Position numbers and translations under genes: made by a program. A stretch of DNA of 45,189 nt. Origin: DATFPQ01 sp035264765 (GTDB lineage: Bacteria > Actinomycetota > Actinomycetes > Actinomycetales > Angustibacteraceae). Below, piece after piece: positions 23,124 to 31,131 of the stretch. The DNA is taken from positions 1 through 45,189 of the forward strand of contig DATFPQ010000005.1 in the NCBI GenBank assembly GCA_035264765.1. Direction: 5' to 3'. Under the pieces are notes generated by a model. It was not told where the DNA came from and searched no databases. It saw only the letters and a list, made by a program, of their open reading frames with translations. Numbering within the stretch: the first letter of the stretch is position 1; the number at the start of each line of letters is the position of its first letter.

Positions 23124-23879
23124 ATGCTCGTCGTCGAACAGCGCGGTCCGGTCCGCTGGTTACGGCTGGACCGGCCGGAAAGGCGCAACGCGCTGACCGT
23201 CGAGCTCGTCTCCCGGCTCGGGGACGCCGTGCTCGACGCGGGGAGCGACCCGGAGGTACGGGCCATCGCGCTCACGGGCTCGCCGCCGGCGTTCTGCGCC
23301 GGCGGCGACCTGGCCGACCTGGGCAGGGTCGCCGAGCGCGGTGCTCTCGCCGTGTCCGACATGGTCTACGGGCGGTTCCACCGGCTGGTTCGCGCCCTCG
23401 CGGACGTCCCGGTGCCGGTCGTGGCGGCGGTCGGCGGGCCGGCACTGGGCGCGGGCCTCGACCTCGCGTTGTCATGCGATCTGCGCATCGCCACGTCGGA
23501 GGCGGTCTTCGCTTCGTCCTGGATCTCCGTCGGGCTGGTGCCCGGGATGGGAGGGGCCCACCTGCTCTCCCGTGCGGTGGGCAGCACCCGCGCCGCCGAG
23601 ATGGTGCTGATGGGCGGACAGGTCGACGCCGCCCGGGCACTGGACTGGGGGCTGGTCAACGAGGTGGTCGAGGGGACCGAGGCGCTCGAGGCCCGGGTCG
23701 ACGAGGTCGGCAGGCACCTGGCGACCCTGTCGGCGCCGGCGGTCGAGCGCAGCAAGGCCTCGTTGCGGCGCGTGCTCGCTGACGGGTTCGCCGCCGAGCT
23801 CTCGATCATGGGGGCCACGCAGGGGGCGCTCCTCACGAGCGAGGCGTTCCGGGCGGCGACCGAGCGTTTCCGCCGCTGA
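23124..23879 (+). CDS. Crotonase family protein lacking the hydratase glutamates
   Basis: A 251-residue crotonase-fold protein. The oxyanion-hole segments CAGGDLAD (58-65) and GGPALGAGLD (104-113) are kept, but both hydratase glutamates are changed: Asp113 stands for the first and Trp133 (FASSWISVGLVPGMGG) for the second. It is unlikely to be a simple hydratase; double-bond isomerisation, ring opening, C-C cleavage or thioester hydrolysis are known crotonase alternatives. ATG 23124 lies 7 bases after the stop of a crotonase that keeps both glutamates, so the pair probably does two successive steps. Confidence 0.87.
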   Translation: MLVVEQRGPVRWLRLDRPERRNALTVELVSRLGDAVLDAGSDPEVRAIALTGSPPAFCAGGDLADLGRVAERGALAVSDMVYGRFHRLVRALADVPVPVVAAVGGPALGAGLDLALSCDLRIATSEAVFASSWISVGLVPGMGGAHLLSRAVGSTRAAEMVLMGGQVDAARALDWGLVNEVVEGTEALEARVDEVGRHLATLSAPAVERSKASLRRVLADGFAAELSIMGATQGALLTSEAFRAATERFRR

Positions 23880-23936
23880 CTGCCCGCGTTCCGGTCGGAA
23901 GCCGGGAACACGTGGCCGGCACCTCTCGTCGCCCCT

Positions 23937-23951
23937 CTTATGAGTGCACTG
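23937..23951 (-). promoter_or_regulatory. Shared element CAGTGCACTCATAAG (minus) upstream of ligase
   Basis: Fits CAGT-N3-CTCAT. The plus-strand ATGAGTGCACTGA (23940-23952) matches ATGAGTGCACCGA at 15692-15704 in 12 of 13 bases. It contains the in-frame ATG 23940, which argues that this ATG is an operator base and not the start. Confidence 0.45.
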
Positions 23952-23972
23952 AATCTGTGCTTGACTGGAACG

Positions 23973-25475
23973 GTGACGACGCTTGACGTAGAGACGACGG
24001 TCCGCGCCCGGCTGGCGCAGCTGCTCCGCGAGGCGCCGGCCGATGCCGAGCTGATCGAGTTCGAGAAGTCCTGGTGGACCTACGGTCAGGTCCAGCGCAT
24101 CGCTGCCTCGGTCGAGGCCGCGCTCACGGGGGCCGGCATCGGTGCCGGAGGCCGGGTGGGCGTCGTGGTGGAGAGCCGTCCCGAGCTGGTGGCGGCGATC
24201 CTGGCGATCCTGAGCACCGACCGGTGCCTGGTGACGATGAGCCCGCTGATGCCGCCCGACCGGCTCGCGGCGGACATCACCCGCAGCGAGGTGCCGGTGT
24301 TCATCGCTTCCCCCTCGGTGCTCGACCGGCCCGGGATCCTGGACGCCGCCGGCGCCGCCGGGCTGGTGCTGCGCCTGGACGCCGACGGGAACGTCGGCCC
24401 GGTCGCCGGCGCCGTGCCGGAGGCGCCGCGGACGAGCCCCGGCGTGGGCGTGGAGATGCTGACCTCGGGCACCACCGGTCCGCCCAAGCGCGTGCTGCTC
24501 ACCGACCGTCAGCTCGACGCCGGTATGCGCTCCGGCGGCATGAAGATCCCCAAGGGCAGGCTGCTGGGCAGCGGCGTCGGTCTCGTGGCCACCCCGCTGG
24601 TGCACATCGGCGGGCTGTGGGGGGCGCTGGCCGGCGTCTACACCGGCCGCCGCATGGTGCTCATGGACCGGTTCCGGCTCGACGACTGGGTGGACGCGGT
24701 CGAGCGGCACCGCCCCAAGGCTGCGGGCCTGGTGCCCGCGGCCATGCGCACGGTCTTGGACGCCGATGTGCCGAAGGAGCGCCTGGCCAGTCTCGTCGCC
24801 GTCACGAGCGGGACGGCGCCCTGCCCGCCGGACCTGGCGGACGCCTTCCAGCGCCGCTACGGGGCGCGCGTGCTGACCACCTACGGCGCCACCGAGTTCG
24901 CCGGCGCCGTCGCCGGTTGGACCCTTCCGCTGAACCTGGAGTGGTGGGACCGGAAGATGGGCGCCGCCGGCCGGGCGTTCCCCGGCGCCGAGCTGCGGGT
25001 GGTCTCGCCGGAGGGTGACGCGCTGCCCGCCGGCACGGTGGGCTTCCTGGAGATCCGCACGGCGCAGTCCCCGGAAGGCGGCGACAACTGGTTGCGCACC
25101 AGCGACCTCGCAGAGATCGACGAGGACGGCTTCCTCTGGATCCGCGGGCGCGCCGACGACGCGATCATCCGGGGTGGGTTCAAGGTCCAGCCCGACACCG
25201 TCAAAAAGGCGCTCGAGCGGCATCCTGCCGTCCTGGAGGCGGCCGTCGCCGGTCGCCCGGACGAACGGCTCGGCCAGGTGCCCGTCGCCGCCGTCGAGCT
25301 GCGGTCGGGTGCCGAGGCCCCCACCCCCGCAGAACTCGTCGCGCTGTGCCGTGAAGTGCTGACCCCCTACGAGGTCCCCGCCGAGGTGCTCGTCGTCGGC
25401 GAGCTGCCCCGCGGCCCATCGATGAAGGTCAGCCGGCCCGACCTGCTCGCGCTGTTCGACGGTCCGGCCGCCTAG
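23973..25475 (+). CDS. Acyl-CoA synthetase (AMP-dependent ligase family)
   Basis: A 500-residue ANL-superfamily ligase that activates a carboxylic acid to its CoA thioester via an acyl-adenylate. The phosphate-binding A3 motif TSGTTGPPKR is at 164-173, TTYGATEFAG serves as A5, WLRTSDLAEIDEDGFLWIRG as A7/A8, and the catalytic A10 lysine is Lys485 (SMKVSR). GTG 23973 is chosen because the in-frame ATG at 23940 lies inside the shared operator-like element; the ribosome site is weak either way. It is shorter than long-chain ligases and resembles medium-chain or aromatic/alicyclic acid ligases. It follows the crotonase pair after 93 bases with its own promoter element. Confidence 0.88.
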   Translation: MTTLDVETTVRARLAQLLREAPADAELIEFEKSWWTYGQVQRIAASVEAALTGAGIGAGGRVGVVVESRPELVAAILAILSTDRCLVTMSPLMPPDRLAADITRSEVPVFIASPSVLDRPGILDAAGAAGLVLRLDADGNVGPVAGAVPEAPRTSPGVGVEMLTSGTTGPPKRVLLTDRQLDAGMRSGGMKIPKGRLLGSGVGLVATPLVHIGGLWGALAGVYTGRRMVLMDRFRLDDWVDAVERHRPKAAGLVPAAMRTVLDADVPKERLASLVAVTSGTAPCPPDLADAFQRRYGARVLTTYGATEFAGAVAGWTLPLNLEWWDRKMGAAGRAFPGAELRVVSPEGDALPAGTVGFLEIRTAQSPEGGDNWLRTSDLAEIDEDGFLWIRGRADDAIIRGGFKVQPDTVKKALERHPAVLEAAVAGRPDERLGQVPVAAVELRSGAEAPTPAELVALCREVLTPYEVPAEVLVVGELPRGPSMKVSRPDLLALFDGPAA

Positions 25476-25557
25476 CCGGCCGACAACCCGCTCCGGCTGT
25501 CGAATGAGGCGGCCGGGCCGGGGCACCTCCCTCCCCGGCCGGGGGAGAGCGGTCGAT

Positions 25558-25592
25558 CAGTTGGCTCTTATCATTCGCTGTGCTCATAGACT
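25558..25592 (+). promoter_or_regulatory. Shared element and -10 box upstream of the GntR regulator
   Basis: CAGTTGGCTCTTATCATTCG (25558-25577) matches the CAGT-N3-CTC-ATTCG pattern with an insertion. GATCAGTTGGCTCT (25555-25568) recurs as GATCAGTTGTCTCT at 37146-37159. TAGACT (25587-25592) is a possible -10, 31 bases before the TTG start, so the element would lie near the -35 region and allow autoregulation. Confidence 0.45.
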
Positions 25593-25623
25593 GGGTCGAT
25601 CCACGATCGTCCTAGGAGACACA

Positions 25624-26418
25624 TTGACGCAGGGTGCGACCACGAGCATCGGACACGTGGTCCGGGCGCCGAAGACCGCGGAACTCATCGCCGGGCACAT
25701 CCGGCGGGAGATCGTCCGTGGCGACTTGCGCGAGGGTGACACGCTCGCTCCCGAGCTGACGCTCATGGAGCAGTTCGGGGTGTCCCGGCCGACGCTGCGG
25801 GAGGCCTTCCGCATCCTGGAGACCGAATCCCTCATCACGGTGCGACGCGGCGCGCGGGGCGGGGCCCAGGTGACCGCGCCCCATCTGTCGGTGGCCGCGC
25901 GTTACGTCGGTCTGCTCCTGCAGGTGCAGGGCGTGACGATCACCGACGTGTACGAGGCCCGGACGGAGCTCGAGCCCGTGTGCGCGCGGCTGCTCGCCGA
26001 GCGGCGGACCGAGCAGGACGTCGCTGACCTGCGCGCCTCCGTCGCGGACCTGGACGACCTGGTGAAGAACGGCGGCAGCCCTCTGCCGAAGCCGGAGGCC
26101 TGGGCAGAGCTGTCCAGACGCTTCCACGAACTGATCATGGAGCGGTCGGGCAACAGGACCATGGCGGTGCAGGGTGGCGTGCTCGACGACATCATCGCGA
26201 CCCACTTCAGGATCGCCGTGGCCCGCGGGGCCGGTAATCCCGACAGCCTCCGGACGTTCCGCCGTACGGTGCGCAGCTATACCAAGCTCGTCGACCTGGT
26301 GGAGGCGAAGCACGGCCCCGGGGCCGAGGCACACTGGCGTGAGCACATGGAGGTCGCCGGCCGCATACTGCTGCGCGACGGCATGAAGACCAAACCGGTC
26401 GTCGACCTCTTCACCTGA
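25624..26418 (+). CDS. GntR-family (FadR/FCD) transcriptional regulator
   Basis: A 264-residue DNA-binding protein with an N-terminal winged helix-turn-helix (about 18-85; LTLMEQFGVSRPTLREAFRI at 45-64 holds the recognition helix) and an all-helical FCD ligand domain (about 105-250). FCD regulators usually sense carboxylates or acyl-CoAs. The metal-ligand His pattern of FCD domains may be represented by RRFHELIM and EHMEV. TTG 25624 follows TAGGAG at 5 bases and is preferred. It is the only transcription factor in the window and stands amid the genes carrying the shared promoter element, one copy of which precedes it. It is therefore the best candidate for their regulator (inference). Confidence 0.9.
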   Translation: MTQGATTSIGHVVRAPKTAELIAGHIRREIVRGDLREGDTLAPELTLMEQFGVSRPTLREAFRILETESLITVRRGARGGAQVTAPHLSVAARYVGLLLQVQGVTITDVYEARTELEPVCARLLAERRTEQDVADLRASVADLDDLVKNGGSPLPKPEAWAELSRRFHELIMERSGNRTMAVQGGVLDDIIATHFRIAVARGAGNPDSLRTFRRTVRSYTKLVDLVEAKHGPGAEAHWREHMEVAGRILLRDGMKTKPVVDLFT

Positions 26419-26468
26419 GGCGTGGAGCCGGCGGGCCGCCGCCCGCATAAACAGGCCGTTCAATTTCA

Positions 26469-26506
26469 GGAATCAGCTAACCTATTGCGCGATTCTTCGC
26501 TAGGAT
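26469..26506 (+). promoter_or_regulatory. Shared element and -10 box TAGGAT upstream of MaoC gene
   Basis: GGAATCAGCTAACCT (26469-26483) is nearly identical to the element at 14792. GAATC / GATTC arms (26470-26474, 26491-26495) frame it. TAGGAT (26501-26506) within CGCTAGGATGC resembles CGCTAGGGTGC at 15680-15690. Confidence 0.45.
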
Positions 26507-26570
26507 GCGACTGAAGGGGCGGGTTGAGGCTACGGAATGTCTCCCCGCTCGATGCGAAGGAGACGAATCC

Positions 26571-27827
26571 GTGACCACCACAGAACCGGCCGCACCGGCC
26601 ACACCGCAGTTCGGCGTCCTCACCGACGAGGCCTTCGAACGCTCCCGCCAGCGGCTGGGGGTCCCGCAGCCGCAGCGCAACGCCCCCCACAACTACGAGG
26701 TCACGTGGGACGGTGCCCGGCACTTCGCCTTCGGGTACGGCGACGACAACCCCCTCTATTGCGACCCGGAGTACGCGGCGACGACCCGCTGGAGAAAGCT
26801 CGTCGCGCCGCCCACGTTCATGTACTCGATGGGTGAGGACGCTGCGCCCGCGCCCGACGCTGAGACGAAGGCGCTGCTCAAGGGGGATCCCTTCGCCGGC
26901 CTGGGTTCCTACCAGGCTGTGATGGAGTTCGAGTGGTGGCAGCCGCTGCAGCTCGGCGACCGCTGCCGCGTCCTGGCCGCCCAGGTGGGGGTGCAGTCCA
27001 AGACCAGCAACTTCGGTGGCCGGACGGCACACGTCACGAACGACTACCTCTACACCAACGGCGAGGGCGAGATTCACGCCGTCCGGCGAGGGACGTGGAT
27101 CAACGCCGAGCGCCACACCTCGAGGAAGCGGGCCAAGGAGAAGCTGGAGATCCAGCCGTACACCCCCGAGCAGCTGGCCGAGATCGACGCCGCCTACGCC
27201 GCCGAGAGCCGCCGCGGCGCCGAGCCCCGGTACTGGGAGGACGTGCAGATCGGCGAGGAGATCCAGCCGCGCGTCAAGGGGCCGCTCACCACGACCGACG
27301 TCGTCGTCTGGCACCTGGGCTGGGGCATGCAGCTGACCCCGCCCGGCGCGTTCAAGATCCAGTACAACGTGCGCCGCAAGGCGCCCGGGCTCTACCCGCC
27401 CAACGGGCTCAACATCCCGGACACCGTGCAGCGGCTGCACTGGGACCCGATCCGGGCGCAGGAGCTGGGCCTGCCCACGTCCTACGACTACGGCGGCATG
27501 CGCGAGACGTGGCTGTGCCACGCACTGACCGACTGGATCGGCGACGACGGCTGGCTGTGGAAGTTGCGCTGCGAGCACCGCAAGTTCAACTACACCGGTG
27601 ACACCACCTGGGTGCGCGGCTCGGTCGTGGACAAGCAGCAGGTGGACGGTCGCAACGAGGTCCACATCGAGCTGCGGTGCGAGAACCAGCGCGGTGAGGT
27701 GACCACACCGGCCACCGCCGTCGTGCTGCTGCCCAGCCGCGATGCGGCGGTCGAGCTGCCGCAGCCCCCGGCGCCGGACCTCGACGGCATGCTGCGATCG
27801 GAGCTGGAGCGGTTCAAGGTCGGCTGA
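26571..27827 (+). CDS. MaoC/FAS1-like acyl dehydratase (double hot-dog)
   Basis: A 418-residue protein with two hot-dog halves. The N-terminal half (about 30-180) resembles the FAS1-like dehydratase N-domain (HFAFGYGDDNPLYCDPEYA, then VAPPTFMYSMGE). The second half (about 215-400) starts RYWEDVQIGEEIQPRVKGPL and includes TTTDVVVWHLGWG. Such proteins hydrate or dehydrate enoyl-/3-hydroxyacyl-CoA, and steroid-degrading actinobacteria use heteromeric versions. The classical hydratase-2 D...H pair is not obvious here: the N-terminal GDDNPLY lacks the His. GTG 26571 follows GAAGGAG. Its partner gene starts 66 bases downstream, so the two may form one complex. Confidence 0.8.
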   Translation: MTTTEPAAPATPQFGVLTDEAFERSRQRLGVPQPQRNAPHNYEVTWDGARHFAFGYGDDNPLYCDPEYAATTRWRKLVAPPTFMYSMGEDAAPAPDAETKALLKGDPFAGLGSYQAVMEFEWWQPLQLGDRCRVLAAQVGVQSKTSNFGGRTAHVTNDYLYTNGEGEIHAVRRGTWINAERHTSRKRAKEKLEIQPYTPEQLAEIDAAYAAESRRGAEPRYWEDVQIGEEIQPRVKGPLTTTDVVVWHLGWGMQLTPPGAFKIQYNVRRKAPGLYPPNGLNIPDTVQRLHWDPIRAQELGLPTSYDYGGMRETWLCHALTDWIGDDGWLWKLRCEHRKFNYTGDTTWVRGSVVDKQQVDGRNEVHIELRCENQRGEVTTPATAVVLLPSRDAAVELPQPPAPDLDGMLRSELERFKVG

Positions 27828-27892
27828 GCCATGGCCCGGCGCGGGAGATCGCCCGCGCCGGGTGGGCCGACCATTCCGCAGGAGGAGTTCCC

Positions 27893-28821
27893 GTGGCCCG
27901 GATGCCCGTGGAGCACGGCAAGGTGCGTGAGTACGCGCGCGCGACCGAGGCCGCCTGGCCGGGCTACCTGGACGATCCGCACGCGCCCATCCCGCCGACG
28001 TTCCTGGCGACCGTCGTCTACTGGGAGTCGCTGTCGAGCGTGTTCGGCCTCCCGGAGGCGCGGACCGCCTTCGCCGAGCACGGCATCGAGGCAGATCCGA
28101 CGCGCCTGCTCGCGCTGGAGCAGGAGTACCTGTTCCCCGGGCCCCCGCCCCGCGCCGGTGACGTCCTCGAGACCTCGCTGCGGTTCGACGGTGCGAGCGC
28201 CCGCGAGGGGCGCCGCGGAGGCGGGATGGTGATCGTCCGTTTCGCGGTCGAATTCCGCTCGGCGGGGGAGCTGCGGGCGGAGTGCCGCTACACCTCCGCG
28301 CATCTCGGCGCAGCGGCGCAGCCGGCCACCGGTACCCGGGTCCCCACCACTGATGTCCCCACCGCCGGCGTACAGGCCGCCGGCGTCCGGTCCGAGCAGC
28401 GGGTGGCACCGGCCCAGGACCGGTACCAGCTGGGCGCCCAGTTGCCGGCGCGGACTTTCGGTCCGGTGACCATGACCGATGTCGTCCGGTACCAGGGCGC
28501 CAGCGGGGACATGAACCGGATGCACCACGACGACGAGCTGGCCCGGCGGCCGGCTATCCCGCCGCGTTCGGTGTCGGGATGCTCGGCGCCGGATTCCTCG
28601 CGACGACGTGTTGCGAGCACTACGGACTCGACACGGTCCGCCGCATGCGGACCCGCTTCCGGGGGCTCGTCTGGCGCGGGGACACCCTGACGACGACGGT
28701 CACGGTGACCGGCCTGCGCGTGGAGGCCGGGGAGGAGCGGGTGGAGCTGGAGCTCAGCCTTCGCTCGGACGACGGTGCCGTGGTGACCGAGGGCAGCGCC
28801 GAGTTCGCCCTGCCCGGCTGA
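27893..28821 (+). pseudogene. MaoC-like acyl dehydratase, interrupted by a frameshift
   Basis: From GTG 27893 (GGAGGAG 5 bases upstream) the frame encodes an N-terminal FAS1-like dehydratase domain (about 1-150), a linker, and the start of a hydratase-2 MaoC domain: TMTDVVRYQGASGDMNRMHHDD, around residues 200-220, with the catalytic Asp and His. The sequence then loses homology after DDELAR, while the next frame resumes GYPAAFGVGMLGAGFLATTC and runs to a normal end at 28821 (GSAEFALPG). One base is missing between about 28541 and 28552, in a GC-rich GGCCCGGCGGCCGGC stretch. Without the shift the protein would be about 310 residues. It is either a recent inactivation or a sequencing error; the downstream codons look intact. 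Confidence 0.75.
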
Positions 28822-28857
28822 TCTCGGCCTGACGGCAGAGGTTCGGCGGGCGGCCGG

Positions 28858-29922
28858 TCAACGCACCGTCCGGAGCGCTCCGAGCATCTGCTGGAAGTGG
28901 TCGAGTCGCCAGCCGTCCTGGTCCTCGCCCCAGCCGACCTTGCCGTCGTACTCCCACCGCATGAGCGAGTTGGCCCCGCTGCCGTGCTCGGTCATGCGGC
29001 TGACGGCGAAGCCCTCGGCCTCCATCGAGCGCCCGGTGCGGTCCACCAGCTCGACCTGCATGTGCGCGCTCCAGCCCGTCAGCGGGTCGCGGAAGTTCCG
29101 CATCCGGCTGCGGGTGACGTCCAGGCGCTGGAACTGCCCGTCCTTGAGCAGCCAGCCGACGTTCATCGGCGACCAGCCGGCGGCGTCGCCGTCCTGCGGG
29201 CGGACGAAGCCGAGGAACCCGGTGCGGTCGTCGGTGTGGCCGAAGATGTACTGGATGCGGCCGCGCCCGCGCTGCCGCTCGATCTGCCGCCAGAGCGGCC
29301 CGCCGGGGTCGGCGACGCGGTAGGTGCGTTCGGTCCCGCCGCCGGCGACGGCGGCGCTGTGGTGGGCCCCGCGGGGCCCCCACGTGCGGTCCCGGACCGA
29401 GTAGCAGTCGATCGGGATGCGCTCTCCGTGCAGCACGAGCTCGCCGGTGATGTGGCCGAGCTGGTCCAGGTGCGGGTTGTGCATGGCCGGCGCCTGGCCG
29501 GGGGTGAAGCGGTGCGGTGGGTGCACGCTGCGGTGCTCGAACCCGATCGCGAACCCGGCGTCGGGGTCGCTGTACCCGATCTCGTAGTTCATGAGGGGGT
29601 CGATCATCCGCACGGAGAACCCGCCGGCGGGGAAGGTGAGGTCCCGCAGGTCGGGGTCCGGCTGCATCGGCACGCTGAGCGCGTTGCGGAAGTACGCCAG
29701 GCGCCCCTGGTCCGCGCCCCGGTCGTCCCAGGCGAAGACCTTCCAGGTGACCTCGCCGCGGTTGGCGTGGTAGCCGGCGTGCAGCCAGCCGCCGATACGG
29801 CGCTCGGGAACGTTGAAGGACCACCACGTGGTCTCGAACCAGAAGGGGTCGTCCAGAGGCCTGTGGTACGTGTCGTCCTCGGGCACGAACGGCGCGTCCT
29901 CGGTGATCGCTCGGGCAGTCAT
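28858..29922 (-). CDS. CrtC/AttH lipocalin-like protein of unknown function (DUF7064/DUF7065-type)
   Basis: A 354-residue soluble protein without signal peptide. Conserved-looking blocks are DDPFWFETTWWSFNVPERRI (about 24-43), HAGYHANRGEVTWKVFAWDD, and a C-terminal half with RTWGPRG and FGHTDDRTGFLGFV. The strand-rich, Trp-rich pattern fits two-domain beta-barrel proteins related to hydroxyneurosporene synthase CrtC/AttH; I recall actinobacterial members being filed under DUF7065 and DUF7064. Known relatives act on hydrophobic isoprenoids, which would suit a terpenoid- or steroid-like substrate, but this is inference. ATG 29922 is preceded by GAAAGG. It is convergent with the MaoC gene and divergent from the aldo/keto reductase operon. 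Confidence 0.7.
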   Translation of the reverse strand: MTARAITEDAPFVPEDDTYHRPLDDPFWFETTWWSFNVPERRIGGWLHAGYHANRGEVTWKVFAWDDRGADQGRLAYFRNALSVPMQPDPDLRDLTFPAGGFSVRMIDPLMNYEIGYSDPDAGFAIGFEHRSVHPPHRFTPGQAPAMHNPHLDQLGHITGELVLHGERIPIDCYSVRDRTWGPRGAHHSAAVAGGGTERTYRVADPGGPLWRQIERQRGRGRIQYIFGHTDDRTGFLGFVRPQDGDAAGWSPMNVGWLLKDGQFQRLDVTRSRMRNFRDPLTGWSAHMQVELVDRTGRSMEAEGFAVSRMTEHGSGANSLMRWEYDGKVGWGEDQDGWRLDHFQQMLGALRTVR

Positions 29923-29953
29923 CGGCGGTGCCTTTCTCTCGTCCGGCGACCCT

Positions 29954-29979
29954 GAATGAATCGTCTCTATCAATGAGAC
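29954..29979. promoter_or_regulatory. AT-rich divergent promoter element with GTCTC/GAGAC arms
   Basis: GAATGAATC (29954-29962) is followed by GTCTC (29963-29967) and GAGAC (29975-29979) around TATCAAT. Minus reads CTGTCTCATTGA, a partial match to the shared element. It lies between the divergent genes at 29922 and 30088. Confidence 0.4.
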
Positions 29980-30087
29980 AGACGGCGCCGGTTGACCCGA
30001 GGGGTCCGGGTCGGGTAATCAGGATCCTGAACAGTAGTGCGCGGCGGCCGCCGCTCGTGTCGTCCGTCGATCCCCTGGAGTGCGCGC

Positions 30088-31131
30088 ATGGAGTACCGGA
30101 CCCTCGGCCGTTCCGGTGTCCGGCTCTCCGCCCTGACGCTTGGCGCGATGTCCTTCGGCAGCATGGGCAATCCCGATCAGGACGACTGCGTCCGCATCAT
30201 CCACCGCGCGCTCGACGCCGGGATCAACACCATCGACACCGCCGACGTCTACTCGCAGGGCGAGTCGGAGCGGATCGTCGGTGCCGCGCTCGCGGGCCGG
30301 CGGGACGACGTCGTCCTGGCCACGAAGTCGTTCAACCCGATGGGTCGGGACCCCAACCGACGTGGCTCGTCCCGCCGCTGGATCGTCCGGGCGTGCGAGG
30401 AGAGCCTCCGGCGCCTGGGGGTCGACCACATAGACCTCTACCAGCTGCACCGGCCCGACGAGAACACCGACGTCGACGAGACGCTCGACGCGCTGTCCGA
30501 GCTTGTCCGCTCCGGGAAGGTCCGGATGGTCGGCAGCTCGACCTTCCCGGCCGAGGCCATCGTCGAGGCGCAGTGGGCGTCGGAGAAGCGTGGGCACGTG
30601 CGGCTGCGGTCGGAGCAGCCGCCGTACTCGGTCTTCGTCCGCGGCATCGAGCGGGACGTGCTGCCCACCTGCCAGCGCTACGGGATGGGCGCGATCGTGT
30701 GGAGCCCGCTCAACGGTGGCTGGCTGACCGGGAAGTACCGCAGCGACGCCCCGCTGCCCGAGCACTCCCGGTTCGCCCGCCTCGGGGGCGGCTCGCGGCT
30801 CTTCGAGTCCCCCCGGGCGCAGCGCAAGCTCGGCCTGTTGCCGGCGCTGGAGGCCGTGGCCCGCGACAGCGGCACCGACCTGATCACGCTCTCGCTCGCG
30901 TTCGCGCTCGCCCATCCGGCGGTCACCTCGGCGATCATCGGCCCCCGGACGATGGATCAGCTGGAGAGCCAGCTGGCCGCCGGGGACGTCCGGCTGGACG
31001 GCGAGGCGCTCGACCGCATCGACGGGATCGTGGCCCCTGGGGAGACCATCGCCCGTTCCGACATCTCCTACGAACCACAGGCGCTGCGCCACACCGGCCT
31101 GCGCCGCATCGCCCCAGGAGGCAACCGATGA
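30088..31131 (+). CDS. Aldo/keto reductase
   Basis: A 347-residue NADPH-type aldo/keto reductase of the (beta/alpha)8 fold. The catalytic tetrad is visible: Asp50 and Tyr55 in IDTADVYSQGESE, Lys80 in LATKSF and His121 in LYQLHRPDENTD. The C-terminal cofactor region AIIGPRTMDQLESQL is also typical. ATG 30088 has TGGAG upstream. The gene begins a tightly coupled operon, overlapping the LLM oxidoreductase start by 4 bases (ATGA). It would reduce a ketone or aldehyde, or oxidise an alcohol, in the catabolic route. Confidence 0.9.
   Translation: MEYRTLGRSGVRLSALTLGAMSFGSMGNPDQDDCVRIIHRALDAGINTIDTADVYSQGESERIVGAALAGRRDDVVLATKSFNPMGRDPNRRGSSRRWIVRACEESLRRLGVDHIDLYQLHRPDENTDVDETLDALSELVRSGKVRMVGSSTFPAEAIVEAQWASEKRGHVRLRSEQPPYSVFVRGIERDVLPTCQRYGMGAIVWSPLNGGWLTGKYRSDAPLPEHSRFARLGGGSRLFESPRAQRKLGLLPALEAVARDSGTDLITLSLAFALAHPAVTSAIIGPRTMDQLESQLAAGDVRLDGEALDRIDGIVAPGETIARSDISYEPQALRHTGLRRIAPGGNR

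Noticed and set aside
23472..25526. 684-codon minus-strand open frame opposite the ligase
   Set aside because: It is a GC-skew shadow of the crotonase and ligase genes, with Gly/Arg/His-rich composition, no domain and no start signal.
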